A stretch of 64,000 nt of DNA, from contig QCVS01000008.1 in the NCBI GenBank assembly GCA_003210285.1, positions 22,525 to 86,524 of the forward strand, given 5' to 3'. How positions within the stretch are numbered: the first letter of the stretch is position 1; the number at the start of each line of letters is the position of its first letter. Source of the DNA: Prochlorococcus sp. AG-686-J21 (GTDB lineage: Bacteria > Cyanobacteriota > Cyanobacteriia > PCC-6307 > Cyanobiaceae). The translations under genes were made by a program, and so were the position numbers. Positions 1 through 8,945 of this stretch are shown piece by piece. The notes beneath the pieces were generated by a model, which worked only from the letters and a program-made list of their open reading frames with translations, had not been told where the DNA came from and ran no database searches.

Positions 1-267
1 AACACTTATAGTGTTTATAAAGAAAAAGACCTTATAGAAGCGATTATAAGAATAAAGAAAAGATTAGGTCCACAAAGAACAAAAATTGCTATTGAGTCAA
101 TTAAAAATAAAGACTGGGAATCGGTTTGTAAGTCTGTTTTAGATTATTATGATAAGTGCTATGACTATGAAAAAACAGGGAAAAATAATATTAAAACATT
201 TAACATGACAGATATATTTGATGATCAAACAAAATTGAGATTAATAAAAGAATATATGAAGTCTTAG
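1..267 (+). CDS. mnmH: tRNA 2-selenouridine/geranyl-2-thiouridine synthase, C-terminal end (partial)
   Basis: The reading frame is open from the first base and ends at TAG 265-267, giving the last 88 residues of a protein whose start lies outside the window. The segment contains KKRLGPQRTKIAIESIK followed by a tyrosine-rich stretch (LDYYDKCYDYEK). This resembles the C-terminus of MnmH/SelU, which replaces sulfur by selenium (or adds geranyl) on the wobble uridine of some tRNAs. The rhodanese and P-loop domains that would prove it are not in the window. The gene runs in the same direction as psb28, 58 bp downstream. Confidence 0.65.
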   Translation, partial: NTYSVYKEKDLIEAIIRIKKRLGPQRTKIAIESIKNKDWESVCKSVLDYYDKCYDYEKTGKNNIKTFNMTDIFDDQTKLRLIKEYMKS

Positions 268-325
268 ATTTTAACGAAATATGGTTTTATTATCTACAAT
301 ATAAAAAATTGATTTTTAAATTATT

Positions 326-679
326 ATGGCAGCAAATAACTTGGCAAAAATTCAATTTTATGAAGGAACTGATGAACCAGTTGTTCCAGAAATTAGATTA
401 ACAAGAGGTAATGATGGTACTACTGGACAAGCAATATTTATATTCGAAAAACCTCAAGCATTATCTTCAATTGCCGATGGTGAAATTACAGGGATGAGAA
501 TGATTGATTCTGAAGGGGAAATTTTAACCAGAGAAGTTAAAGTAAAATTTGTTGATGGTGAACCAATGTATTTAGAAGGAACCTATATATGGAAAACTAA
601 ATCTGATTTTGATAGATTCATGAGATTTGCTAATAGTTATGCCAAATCAAATGGATTAGGATACTCTGAGAAGAAGTAA
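326..679 (+). CDS. psb28: Photosystem II assembly factor Psb28
   Basis: The 117-residue soluble protein matches Psb28 over its whole length, including the N-terminal [20 protein letters not shown] and the central [20 protein letters not shown] segment. Psb28 binds PSII assembly intermediates (the CP47/RC47 side) on the cytoplasmic face of the thylakoid and takes part in PSII biogenesis and repair. The ATG start at 326 fits the family length. It is followed 14 bp later by a membrane permease gene on the same strand. Confidence 0.95.
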   Translation: MAANNLAKIQFYEGTDEPVVPEIRLTRGNDGTTGQAIFIFEKPQALSSIADGEITGMRMIDSEGEILTREVKVKFVDGEPMYLEGTYIWKTKSDFDRFMRFANSYAKSNGLGYSEKK

Positions 680-693
680 ATAGATTATGAAAA

Positions 694-1737
694 TTGAATC
701 GTTCTTTCTATTTTAAATTTTCTGTTGTAATAATAAGCTTTTTAATAGCATGGACCTTGAGGGATTTCGTACTTTTAATAATTTGTTCATTAGTAATATC
801 GAATGTAATTAGTAATTTATGTAATCAAATACAAACAATTTTAAAATTACCAAGATTTGTTTCTTTATTCTTTGTTCTTGTAGGAATATCATTCTTCATA
901 TTTACTATTTCAATTCTTGTCTTACCTCCTTTCATCAGTGAATTTAATGAAATATTAATTGATCTTCCAAATGGTTTATCAAGAGTTAATGAATTAATTA
1001 ACTCTAACCTAAATAAATTTAACGATTTACTCTATGGTGAAGAATCTGAGAAAGTAGTAGATATATTCAACCTTGTTAATGATGTAGTTCCAATTCCAGA
1101 TAGCGCTACTATTGTCAAAGCAATTCAAGAAAGTTTTATAAATTTAATTAATTTAGCAGGAAACCTCGGATCTGGATTTATAAGAATAATCTTTGTATTA
1201 GTTGTAAGTTTTATGATATCCATTGAACCAAAAGCTTATAAAGAAGGAGTTCTCCTTGTAATTCCTAAAGTTTATAGAAATAAATTCAGGATCATATTAG
1301 ATAAGTGTAATATTGCAATAACAAATTGGACTTTTTCTATAGTTATAAGTTCATTATCAGTAGGTTTATTATCCTTTATAGTTTTATCAATTTTAGATGT
1401 TAAATATGTAGTATCAAATGCAATTATAGCAATGGTCTTAAACATAATTCCTAACATCGGACCAGTTTTAAGTGGAATATTTCCTATCTCAATAGCACTT
1501 TTGGATAACTTCTGGAAACCGGTTGCTGTTTTTGGGGCTTATATCATCATTCAAAATATAGAGAGTTATGTAATAATGCCTACTATTTTGAAGAAGAAAA
1601 CAAATTTACTTCCAGGATTAACATTAATATCTCAATTTGGATTTACTTTCATTTTTGGTCCTTTAGGATTAGTTTTGTCTTTGCCAATTGCAGTTGTAAC
1701 ACAAGTATTAATAAAAGAGTTCGTTAGTGATAATTAA
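694..1737 (+). CDS. AI-2E/PerM-family membrane permease
   Basis: This 347-residue polytopic membrane protein has hydrophobic segments at roughly residues 10-40, 60-85, 145-175 and several in the C-terminal half. The C-terminal IPNIGPVLSGIFPISIALL and GPLGLVLSLPIAVVTQVL blocks are typical of the AI-2E family (COG0628). Members are exporters or permeases of mostly unknown substrate, so quorum-signal export is not implied here. The start is a TTG at 694; an ATG at 687 lies in another frame that stops after nine codons. It runs convergently into the small gene that follows secF. Confidence 0.8.
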   Translation: MNRSFYFKFSVVIISFLIAWTLRDFVLLIICSLVISNVISNLCNQIQTILKLPRFVSLFFVLVGISFFIFTISILVLPPFISEFNEILIDLPNGLSRVNELINSNLNKFNDLLYGEESEKVVDIFNLVNDVVPIPDSATIVKAIQESFINLINLAGNLGSGFIRIIFVLVVSFMISIEPKAYKEGVLLVIPKVYRNKFRIILDKCNIAITNWTFSIVISSLSVGLLSFIVLSILDVKYVVSNAIIAMVLNIIPNIGPVLSGIFPISIALLDNFWKPVAVFGAYIIIQNIESYVIMPTILKKKTNLLPGLTLISQFGFTFIFGPLGLVLSLPIAVVTQVLIKEFVSDN

Positions 1738-1743
1738 AGACTT

Positions 1744-1926
1744 TTATTTTGTTAATTTCCTATATAAATATGGATAAGAGAAAATCATAAAGAAAGAAAG
1801 AGGATGTTTAGACAATGCAAAATATAAGGAATTAAATGTAAAATGATCAATTAGAATTCTTAATTCTGTAGATAAGTCAATTAAAACTAAAGAAAAAAGT
1901 AGAATTAAATAGTAATTTATTTTCAT
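1744..1926 (-). CDS. Small membrane protein downstream of secF (unknown function)
   Basis: A 60-residue product begins MKINYYLILLFSLVLIDL, has a hydrophobic N-terminal helix and a second hydrophobic patch near residues 44-52. The ATG at 1926 is preceded by a clear AAGGAG ribosome-binding site seven bases upstream. That decides the start, and the longer open frame reaching into secF is a shadow. It lies 17 bp after secF on the same strand, so it is probably the last gene of pdhB-secD-secF. I do not recognise the family; a membrane-associated role is inferred from hydropathy only. Confidence 0.6.
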   Translation of the reverse strand: MKINYYLILLFSLVLIDLSTELRILIDHFTFNSLYFALSKHPLSFFMIFSYPYLYRKLTK

Positions 1927-1943
1927 TAAATTACTCCTTATAT

Positions 1944-2861
1944 TTAATCTTTTATTAGAAATGAAGGTGCTAATAATATACTTGAATAACTTCCTATTAA
2001 AATTCCAAGTGACAAAGATACAGAAAACCAAAATAGTGAATATGAACCAAAAATTATAAGTGTAAGTAAAGGCATTAATGTTGTAATACTAGTAAAAAAT
2101 GTTCTTCGAAAAGATTCATTGACAGAAATTTGGATTGTTTTATTATAGTTATCTGAATTTTGTTTTAAATTTTCTCTAATCCTATCAAAAATGACAACTG
2201 TATCATTTACGGAATAGCCAGCTATTGTTAATAAAGAAACTGCAAACAAACTATTTACCTCAATAGACAATAGGACACCTAACCAAGAAAAAATACCAAA
2301 AACAATAACTAAATCATGGAATAAAGCTAATAAAGCAAATAATGCATATTTCTTATCAAATCGAATAGAGATATATAAAGATATTGCAAATAAAGAAACT
2401 AATAAAGAGGTGGCACAATTTTTAAGAAGTTTCTTACCAAGTTTTGGACCTATAATTCTTGAGTTTTTACTTTCATAATTTAAAGGACCTAAAATTTTAT
2501 CAACATTAGAGATTAAATCATTTGATTCTTCAATAGTTAAATAAGGAGTACGAATAGAAATTAAACTATTATTATTTTGAATTTGTAATTTAATATTATT
2601 TAAGACATTTTTATTATTAGAAAAAGTTCTCAGTTGTTCAATAACTAAATCAGGAGAAATAATTTCACATTCTTCTTTGCAAATCCTATCAATTCTTAAT
2701 TCATTACCACCAATAAAGTCCATACCAAGATTGATAGGTTTTTTATATGAAGTATTAAAAGTTGAATATATAATTCCTATTAAACTTAACAATATAAGAA
2801 AGGTTGAGAATCCAAATATCTTATTTTTATTTTTAATTAAATTAAAACTTAATGATGTCAT
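1944..2861 (-). CDS. secF: Protein translocase subunit SecF
   Basis: The 305-residue protein has one N-terminal membrane helix, the periplasmic/lumenal P1-type head beginning LGMDFIGGNELRI, and a cluster of five C-terminal helices. The conserved SecD/SecF membrane motif GYSVNDTVVIFDRIRENL is at about 215-232. SecF works with SecD to pull exported proteins through SecYEG using the proton gradient, probably at both plasma and thylakoid membranes. It follows secD by 24 bp on the same strand. Confidence 0.95.
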   Translation of the reverse strand: MTSLSFNLIKNKNKIFGFSTFLILLSLIGIIYSTFNTSYKKPINLGMDFIGGNELRIDRICKEECEIISPDLVIEQLRTFSNNKNVLNNIKLQIQNNNSLISIRTPYLTIEESNDLISNVDKILGPLNYESKNSRIIGPKLGKKLLKNCATSLLVSLFAISLYISIRFDKKYALFALLALFHDLVIVFGIFSWLGVLLSIEVNSLFAVSLLTIAGYSVNDTVVIFDRIRENLKQNSDNYNKTIQISVNESFRRTFFTSITTLMPLLTLIIFGSYSLFWFSVSLSLGILIGSYSSILLAPSFLIKD

Positions 2862-2885
2862 GAACTAGATAATTAATAAATTAAA

Positions 2886-4346
2886 TTAGAGGGTAGTAGA
2901 CCTGCTTAAATAAAGATTTTTTTGTCTTAAAGATTGATAAGTAGTTAAAAATCTTAAAATAGTTTTGGAACAGTTTAATGAGGTAAATAAACTTATCACA
3001 ACTCCAATACCAAGTGTTGCAGCAAATCCTTTTACAAAATTAGTTCCTAATAAAAACAATACAAAACAACTGACAAAGGTTGTGATGTGGCCATCGATAA
3101 TAGATGAATTAGCTCTTTGAAACCCACTATCAATTGATCTTATAAGAGTATTTCCATTTATAAGTTCCTCTCTAATTCTTTCAAATATTAAAACATTTGC
3201 ATCCACAGCCATACCAATACTTAAGATTAAGCCCGCAATTCCAGGTAAAGTTAATGTTACTGGTATTAAAGAATAAAGAGCCAAGTTAAAAAAACCATAA
3301 AAAATCAAGGAAATAACAGAAACAAAACCTAGAATTCTATAATTAAAAATCATAAATATTCCAACAAATATCAATCCACAAATAGCAGCATAAAGACTCT
3401 TAACAATATTTTTTGAACCAAGTAAAGGACCAATAGTATTAGTTTCAACAATCTCAATAGGTAAAGGTAAAGAACCACCCTTAAGTTGAACTTCTAATTC
3501 TCTGGCGTTTTCCGCTGAAAAATTTCCACTTATTGTGGCTGCTCCCCCAGTAATACCTGTATTTATGAATTGACTACCAACACTAGCTTCGCTAATAGAT
3601 TCCCCATCCAGAACAATGGACAAAAGTTTATTAGTACCTGCAATAGATTTAGTAATTTCAGCAAATTTTTCACCACCATCATTACTGAAGGATAATGAAA
3701 CTTCCCAATTATTATTAGTTTGCTCTTGCCTTCTACCCGCATTTATTAAATCCTTGCCTGATAAGTCAGTTTTATTGAATAGATTTGCAATTTCATTATT
3801 TATATATTTTTTTGTTTCAACCAATCTTTCAAATAATTGCTCAATATTAGAAGAATAATTTAAATCATTTTCTATTTCAGTAAGATTATCTATAAGAAGT
3901 AAAGATGTTTCTTCGCTTCGTTTATCACTAATTTTGAATAGTTCAACTAAATCATTTATTTTTAATCTCTGCAATTGCAGGTTTTTTAATTGGGAACTTG
4001 TACTTTCTTTTTGAGTTCTAAATTCTAATAAAGCAGTTTTACCTAATATCCTTGAAGCGGACAAAGGGTTTTGCTCACCTGGTAACTCCAAAATTAATTG
4101 ATTACGACCTAATGTTTGTAAATTAGATTCTGCCACTCCTAAGTTATTAACACGTTTATCTAAAACTGCATTGACAGCTTCTAATTCTTCTTTTGTAACT
4201 TTTCCATCTTCTTTAACCAATTGAAGAGTTAGTTGAGAACCACCTTTTAAATCAAGGCCTAATTGTAAAGGAAAATTAATTAATAAATAAATAGAAAAAG
4301 TAAGTAGAAAAATAATAAAAAAAAGCCAACCTTGCCTTCTTTTCAT
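2886..4346 (-). CDS. secD: Protein translocase subunit SecD
   Basis: The 486-residue protein has an N-terminal membrane helix, the LGLDLKGGSQLTLQL motif at about 29-43, a large extracytoplasmic P1 domain, and five C-terminal helices. GMAVDANVLIFERIREE spans about 378-394. The length is typical for cyanobacterial SecD, with a P1 domain that is shorter than in enterobacteria. It partners SecF in the SecYEG translocation machine. It starts three bases after the pdhB stop codon, giving an operon order pdhB-secD-secF that joins central metabolism to secretion. Confidence 0.95.
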   Translation of the reverse strand: MKRRQGWLFFIIFLLTFSIYLLINFPLQLGLDLKGGSQLTLQLVKEDGKVTKEELEAVNAVLDKRVNNLGVAESNLQTLGRNQLILELPGEQNPLSASRILGKTALLEFRTQKESTSSQLKNLQLQRLKINDLVELFKISDKRSEETSLLLIDNLTEIENDLNYSSNIEQLFERLVETKKYINNEIANLFNKTDLSGKDLINAGRRQEQTNNNWEVSLSFSNDGGEKFAEITKSIAGTNKLLSIVLDGESISEASVGSQFINTGITGGAATISGNFSAENARELEVQLKGGSLPLPIEIVETNTIGPLLGSKNIVKSLYAAICGLIFVGIFMIFNYRILGFVSVISLIFYGFFNLALYSLIPVTLTLPGIAGLILSIGMAVDANVLIFERIREELINGNTLIRSIDSGFQRANSSIIDGHITTFVSCFVLFLLGTNFVKGFAATLGIGVVISLFTSLNCSKTILRFLTTYQSLRQKNLYLSRSTTL

Positions 4347-4349
4347 TTC

Positions 4350-5333
4350 TTAAATACTCCCATTGATTACTTCTTCGACTTTTTCTACTATTTGATGTGG
4401 TTGAATTATTGTTAAATTTTCTAGGTTTCCATTATAAGGGGTAGGAATATCCTGACTAGATAATCTTATAGGTCTAGTATCAAGATCATCAAAACATTCT
4501 TCGGTAATCAAAGCAATCAATTCTGCTCCAATACCTCCAGTTTTCATACATTCTTCAACAATAATTACATTATTAGTTTTTTTAATTGATTTTGTAATTG
4601 TTTTCATATCAAAAGGTTTTAAACTTATCAAATCAATTAATTCCACATCAATGTTTTTCTTATCTAAATCTTCAATAGCCTTTAAACAATGATGTCTCAT
4701 TCTTGAATAAGTTAATATCGTAATATCTTTGCCCTGTTTGACTAAGTCAGCTTGATCTAAAGAACAAATATAATCTCCATCTGGCAATTCCTCAGATAGA
4801 TTATATAAAAGGACATGTTCAAAAAATAGAACAGGGTTGTTATCCCTTATAGCTGCTTTCATTAATCCCTTTGCATTAGTAGGAGTACTACAAGCAACAA
4901 TCTTAATCCCAGGAACTGCGTGAAAGTAAGCCTCTAATCTTTGACTATGTTCAGCGCCGAGTTGTCTGCCAACACCTCCAGGACCACGAACAACTGCGGG
5001 TATTTTATAATTACCGCCACTTGTATATCTGAGCATACCCATGTTATTAGAAATTTGATTAAAGGCTAATAATAAAAATCCCATATTCATACCTTCAACT
5101 ATCGGTCTTAATCCTGTCATGGCTGCACCAACAGCCATACCAGTAAAACTATTTTCGGCAATTGGAGTATCTAAAACTCTTAATTCTCCATATTTTTCAT
5201 AGAGATCCTTAGTGACCTTATATGAACCACCATATTGACCTACATCTTCTCCAAAAATGCAAACGTTTACATCATTTGCCATCTCTTCATCAATTGCTTC
5301 TTTCAAAGCATTAAATAATAAAGTACTAGCCAC
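4350..5333 (-). CDS. pdhB: Pyruvate dehydrogenase E1 component, beta subunit
   Basis: The 327-residue protein is full length for the E1-beta family. It shows the N-terminal [17 protein letters not shown] segment, [20 protein letters not shown] around the cofactor site, and a C-terminal transketolase domain with [14 protein letters not shown]. With PdhA, encoded elsewhere, it forms the thiamine-diphosphate enzyme that decarboxylates pyruvate to feed acetyl-CoA synthesis. It is the first large gene of the leftward pdhB-secD-secF run. A short one-helix frame (5385-5480) lies just upstream on the same strand. Confidence 0.93.
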   Translation of the reverse strand: MASTLLFNALKEAIDEEMANDVNVCIFGEDVGQYGGSYKVTKDLYEKYGELRVLDTPIAENSFTGMAVGAAMTGLRPIVEGMNMGFLLLAFNQISNNMGMLRYTSGGNYKIPAVVRGPGGVGRQLGAEHSQRLEAYFHAVPGIKIVACSTPTNAKGLMKAAIRDNNPVLFFEHVLLYNLSEELPDGDYICSLDQADLVKQGKDITILTYSRMRHHCLKAIEDLDKKNIDVELIDLISLKPFDMKTITKSIKKTNNVIIVEECMKTGGIGAELIALITEECFDDLDTRPIRLSSQDIPTPYNGNLENLTIIQPHQIVEKVEEVINGSI

Positions 5334-5384
5334 GAATAATTCCTTAATTTACCATATATATAAATTTATACCATCAAGGATGAA

Positions 5385-5480
5385 TTAGCCTCCTTCGGCA
5401 AAAGTTATAAGTAGTAATATTGACAAAATCATGCCTGGAGAGAGCAAAAGTATTAATAAGCCTAAGTCATGTAAAGACAT
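5385..5480 (-). CDS. 31-residue single-helix membrane peptide (putative)
   Basis: Reading the minus strand from ATG 5480 gives 31 residues beginning MSLHDLGLLILLLSPGMILS and ending TFAEGG before TAA at 5385. It is one long hydrophobic helix with a short polar N-terminus. No strong Shine-Dalgarno is visible. The frame fills most of the gap between the DUF3082 gene and pdhB. Its size and composition resemble the tiny subunits of thylakoid complexes, but it matches none that I know. Comparison with other picocyanobacteria at this locus would settle whether it is real. Confidence 0.45.
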   Translation of the reverse strand: MSLHDLGLLILLLSPGMILSILLLITFAEGG

Positions 5481-5516
5481 TAAAAAGTAAAAGTTTTATT
5501 TAATAATATTAGGATT

Positions 5517-5834
5517 TCAATTTTTTTTTACCAAAAAACTTCGAATAAATACAATAAAAAGACCTAATCCTATAAATGCAAAGGAAAAGGTTAATAGAAA
5601 AGACAATCCAATAATTAATGTATTAATACTAGAAGATATACTTTGTACAATTTCAGATGAATTCGAGGGTTTGTGTTGTGAAAAGTAAATTACAATTTTA
5701 TTACTTATAAAATAAGAGAATATACAGAGTGCGAAACTTGTTAAAGAACCGGTAATAAAACTTAAAGGACCTTTTTCAGGAGTATTTTGAGTTTCAATAT
5801 TAAGTTTATTAATTGATGTTTTATCTTTTTTCAT
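5517..5834 (-). CDS. DUF3082 family membrane protein
   Basis: The 105-residue protein has a charged N-terminus of about 20 residues followed by two hydrophobic helices (about 25-50 and 72-98) and a basic C-terminus (RSFLVKKN). This layout and the position directly after ispE are typical of the cyanobacterial DUF3082 family, whose function is unknown. It is 23 bp downstream of ispE on the same strand and likely co-transcribed. Confidence 0.7.
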   Translation of the reverse strand: MKKDKTSINKLNIETQNTPEKGPLSFITGSLTSFALCIFSYFISNKIVIYFSQHKPSNSSEIVQSISSSINTLIIGLSFLLTFSFAFIGLGLFIVFIRSFLVKKN

Positions 5835-5857
5835 TTTTAAGAAAATAAAGAATATTT

Positions 5858-6796
5858 TTACAAAAAGGTAATTCCGTTATTAATTAATTTACAAACCCAC
5901 GCTTCGAATCCATTATTATTAAACATTTTATGATTTTGTTCAAAAACTTCAGTAGCTATATTTATATTCTTAAAAAGAGCAAAACATGTTGGACCAGATC
6001 CACTCATTGAGAATGAAAAACAATTTTGTAAATTTGAAAGTAAATATAATGCTTTCTTTACAGAATCATTTTCTTTCTCAACAATAACTTGTAAATCATT
6101 TTTTACTTTTATCCTTTGCCCTAAAAATTTATTATCTTTGAATCCGTTTATTCTTAAATCATTTCTGATGTCTTTTGTTTTCTGAGTTTCAGTACAATAT
6201 TTTGGACAAAATTCTTTACTATATTTTTTATAAGTATCTATAGTTGAGATTGAAATATTTGGATTTTTTAAAAGTATTACACCGTAATCAAATTTTGAAT
6301 TATATTTTTCAAGAATTTCTCCCCTGCCAAAACAGAATTGGCAACCTCCATCTACAAAGAAAGGCACATCAGAACCTAGTTTTGCTGCAAGTAAAAGAAT
6401 AGTTTCGTAATCAAGATTCAAGTCCCATAATTTATTAAGTCCAACTAACGTTGCAGCTGCATTACTAGACCCACCAGCTAAACCGGCACCGATAGGAATA
6501 TTCTTTTTTAAAAAGATATTAGCCCCTAATTCTTTATCTTTCGATATCTCCTTTATATGATTTGCTGCTTTTATTATTAAGTTATCATCATTAAGACTTA
6601 GATCTTTGCTATTCGAATTTAATTTAATCTCGCCAATTTGATTATTCTCAAATTCTATATAGTCAGAAAGATCAATATTCTGCATTATCATTGCTAATTC
6701 ATGATATCCGTCCTCTCTTTTTCCGATAATTTCAAGATGAAGGTTAATCTTTGCAGGTGATCTAACACAAATTTTAGTTGTAGATAATTTTGACAT
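5858..6796 (-). CDS. ispE: 4-diphosphocytidyl-2-C-methyl-D-erythritol kinase
   Basis: The 312-residue GHMP kinase has the substrate-binding SPAKINLHLEI at 13-23 with Lys16, and the ATP-binding glycine-rich loop PIGAGLAGGSSNAAA at 101-115. FSMSGSGPTCFALF near the C-terminus is also characteristic. IspE phosphorylates the 2-hydroxyl of CDP-methylerythritol in the MEP isoprenoid pathway, which supplies chlorophyll phytol, carotenoids and quinones. It follows rsmA by four bases on the same strand. Confidence 0.95.
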   Translation of the reverse strand: MSKLSTTKICVRSPAKINLHLEIIGKREDGYHELAMIMQNIDLSDYIEFENNQIGEIKLNSNSKDLSLNDDNLIIKAANHIKEISKDKELGANIFLKKNIPIGAGLAGGSSNAAATLVGLNKLWDLNLDYETILLLAAKLGSDVPFFVDGGCQFCFGRGEILEKYNSKFDYGVILLKNPNISISTIDTYKKYSKEFCPKYCTETQKTKDIRNDLRINGFKDNKFLGQRIKVKNDLQVIVEKENDSVKKALYLLSNLQNCFSFSMSGSGPTCFALFKNINIATEVFEQNHKMFNNNGFEAWVCKLINNGITFL

Positions 6797-6800
6797 TTTG

Positions 6801-7631
6801 CTATTTGTTATTTGTTATTTTAATACAAGCCTCTGCAAGCTTAATCCATTTATTAATTGAAATATCTTGAGGTCTTGAATTAAAGCATATTTCAGATGAT
6901 TCTGATAATTTCTTTATCTCAGCCTCTGAAAGTATTGAATTAAGAGTATTTCTTATCATTTTTCTTCTTGAGTTAAATGAAATCCTAAGAAGTTTATCTA
7001 AATATTTCTCTACTTTTATATCTAAACGCATCTCTGGTCTCAATGGTTCAAAAACAACCAAAGAAGAAAACACTTTTGGAGGTGGGTTAAAAGAAGATGG
7101 AGGAACATCACATATTCTTCTTATATTAGAGATGAGTTGCATTCGTACACTTAGAGCCCCTGCCTTCGTATTGCCATCCTTAGCTAAGATCCTATCTACA
7201 ACGTCCTTTTGCATTAAGAAAATTATTTTCTTATAATTATTTTTGCTAATTATGCCTAATCTTCCGACGAAAATTTCCAATATTGGGCCTGTAATATTAT
7301 ATGGGATATTAGCGATCACTTTTGTAATCTTTTTATTTATTGATTCAAGATTTGTTGAAAGAATATCTCCTTGTTCAAGTGTAAAATTTTTATCATTTTT
7401 AAATTTATTATTTAAAAGATCAATTAAATCTTTATCCAACTCAACAGCATGTAATCTACTAATTTTCGAATCTAGCAATTTCGATGTTAAAGCCCCTCTT
7501 CCGGGACCAATTTCTAGAATAAAATCTTTTTCTTCAAGTTCAGCTACCTCTTTGATTTTCTCTAATATTAAATTGTTAACTAACCAATGTTGTCCAAATC
7601 TTTTTTTTTGATGATGGTTTTTAAAATTCAT
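6801..7631 (-). CDS. rsmA: 16S rRNA dimethyladenosine transferase
   Basis: The protein begins [20 protein letters not shown], the classic start of RsmA/KsgA (276 residues). A 42-residue extension in the same frame back to 7757 has no family counterpart and overlaps the divergent gene, so I take ATG 7631. The SAM-binding loop IGPGRGALT is at 41-49 and the catalytic NIPYNI at 108-113. RsmA dimethylates two adjacent adenosines near the 3' end of 16S rRNA during 30S maturation. It is cotranscribed with ispE, as in many cyanobacteria. Confidence 0.93.
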   Translation of the reverse strand: MNFKNHHQKKRFGQHWLVNNLILEKIKEVAELEEKDFILEIGPGRGALTSKLLDSKISRLHAVELDKDLIDLLNNKFKNDKNFTLEQGDILSTNLESINKKITKVIANIPYNITGPILEIFVGRLGIISKNNYKKIIFLMQKDVVDRILAKDGNTKAGALSVRMQLISNIRRICDVPPSSFNPPPKVFSSLVVFEPLRPEMRLDIKVEKYLDKLLRISFNSRRKMIRNTLNSILSEAEIKKLSESSEICFNSRPQDISINKWIKLAEACIKITNNK

Positions 7632-7647
7632 CCAAAAGAGAAATAAT

Positions 7648-8001
7648 ATGTTTAAAGTAGATGTATATCTTATATCTTTATTAATTAGTATGGGCCTATC
7701 AAAAAGAAATTTAGGTAAACTCAATACTTTTATTAAAAAAAATAATTTAATTAGCAATAATAATTCAAATAAAAATCATCAAGAACCTAATAATTCCCAT
7801 AAAGTTGAAGAACCATCTGAAGTTTTTTATTCTATAATTGACAATGCAGATAATATTAATGAGACATTAGATACAATTCAATTATTAAAAAAAAGTGAGG
7901 ATAGTTTTTATAATATAAATTCTAGAAAAACTAATTGCTCAAAGAATTTATCGATTGAGGAAGAACTATATGACGAATTTAATTATCTTCTTGATGAATA
8001 A
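7648..8001 (+). CDS. Conserved hypothetical, Asn/Ser/Lys-rich (unknown)
   Basis: The frame encodes 117 residues with a basic N-terminal part ([16 protein letters not shown]), a polar Asn-rich middle and an acidic C-terminus ([16 protein letters not shown]). It is largely soluble and probably partly disordered. The first ATG is 7648; an in-frame ATG at 7690 would give 103 residues starting [10 protein letters not shown] and removes a hydrophobic start that may be artefactual. It is divergent from rsmA and 21 bp upstream of rlmH. I do not recognise it. Confidence 0.5.
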   Translation: MFKVDVYLISLLISMGLSKRNLGKLNTFIKKNNLISNNNSNKNHQEPNNSHKVEEPSEVFYSIIDNADNINETLDTIQLLKKSEDSFYNINSRKTNCSKNLSIEEELYDEFNYLLDE

Positions 8002-8022
8002 AGAAAGATTTCTTTTTTTTCG

Positions 8023-8436
8023 ATGCTTCAAACTAATAGGTTATCAATAAATGCTATTGGTAAAATAAAAAAAGATTGGATAAGAGAAGGAATTAATCAA
8101 TACAAAAAAAGAATGCCTGATCTTATTATTAATGAGTCTAAGAGATTTAATATAGATAATATTAGAGTTAATAATATTATTATTTGCCTTACTGAAGAAG
8201 GACAATTATTTAATTCAATTGAACTAACTTCTTTACTTTTAAATTTTAAAAATAAAAAAATTAATTTCCTTATTGGAGACGCTGATGGAATTCCTTCAGA
8301 TATAAAAAATAAATCGCATCTTCTACTAAGCCTCTCCCCTCTTACTTTTCCTCATGAACTTGCAAGATTAATTCTTATCGAACAAATTTATAGAGCTATT
8401 TCTATTTCTAATGGTTCGCCTTATCATCGCGCCTAA
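8023..8436 (+). CDS. rlmH: 23S rRNA (pseudouridine1915-N3)-methyltransferase RlmH
   Basis: The 137-residue SPOUT methyltransferase ends with the family signature: [14 protein letters not shown] in the SAM-binding knot, then [13 protein letters not shown] and the terminal GSPYHRA. RlmH methylates pseudouridine 1915 in helix 69 of 23S rRNA. The length is slightly below the usual 155 residues. The ATG at 8023 is taken as the start. It is upstream of, and in the same direction as, umuDC, but a LexA-like operator separates the two. Confidence 0.9.
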   Translation: MLQTNRLSINAIGKIKKDWIREGINQYKKRMPDLIINESKRFNIDNIRVNNIIICLTEEGQLFNSIELTSLLLNFKNKKINFLIGDADGIPSDIKNKSHLLLSLSPLTFPHELARLILIEQIYRAISISNGSPYHRA

Positions 8437-8500
8437 ACAGAAGATTTAAGATTAATACATAAAACCCTTAGAACAAACACAACTTAAAAACTTTAATATA

Positions 8501-8516
8501 TAGTACATATATACTA
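8501..8516 (+). promoter_or_regulatory. LexA-type operator overlapping the umuD promoter
   Basis: TAGTACATATATACTA is an almost perfect inverted repeat (TAGTA, six bases, TACTA) and resembles the cyanobacterial LexA box form AGTAC-N4-GTACT. A near-consensus -10 hexamer TATACT lies inside it at 8510-8515, so a bound repressor would cover the promoter. It ends 12 bp before the umuD start codon. SOS control of umuDC is expected from the family; the site itself is seen directly. Confidence 0.75.
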
Positions 8517-8528
8517 TCCGTTAAAGTT

Positions 8529-8945
8529 TTGCGTTCTTCTGATTTAAATTTTAAAAAGGTCAAAATTCCATTATTAAGTGATTCGGTCTCAGCAGGTTTT
8601 CCCTCTCCTGCAGATGACTATACTGAAGAAAATATTGATTTGAACGAGCATTTAATATCTAATCCTTTTAGTACTTTTTTTCTTAGAGTCAAAGGTGACT
8701 CAATGATCAATTCAGGAATTAAAGATAAAGATTTAATAATAGTAGATAAGAGTCTAACTGCTAAGCCAGGTAATATTATTATTGCGATGATAGATGGAGA
8801 ATTTACGATAAAAAGATTATCCATAAAAAATAATGAATTATATTTAAAAGCAGAAAATCATAAGTATCCAGACTTCAGTTTTAGAAATCATATTGATATA
8901 CAAATTTGGGGGGTTGTAATCTATTCAATACATAGTTACTTATGA
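8529..8945 (+). CDS. umuD: UmuD-type SOS mutagenesis protease (LexA/S24 family)
   Basis: The 138-residue protein has the UmuD self-cleavage region SAGFPSPADDY with Ala22-Gly23 as the expected bond. The catalytic serine lies in GDSM (Ser58) and the lysine in TIKRL (Lys95), matching the Ser60/Lys97 arrangement of E. coli UmuD. RecA filaments stimulate cleavage to UmuD', which joins UmuC as DNA polymerase V. The start is TTG at 8529, very close to the predicted promoter, so the mRNA would have a very short leader. It overlaps umuC by four bases (ATGA). Confidence 0.92.
   Translation: MRSSDLNFKKVKIPLLSDSVSAGFPSPADDYTEENIDLNEHLISNPFSTFFLRVKGDSMINSGIKDKDLIIVDKSLTAKPGNIIIAMIDGEFTIKRLSIKNNELYLKAENHKYPDFSFRNHIDIQIWGVVIYSIHSYL

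Noticed and set aside
1927..2031. Upstream extension of the 60-residue gene into secF
   Set aside because: ATG 1926 has a clear AAGGAG site at correct spacing and the extension is only the secF opposite-frame shadow.
7632..7757. N-terminal extension of rsmA
   Set aside because: The added 42 residues have no counterpart in RsmA, overlap the divergent gene, and [16 protein letters not shown] is the standard family start.
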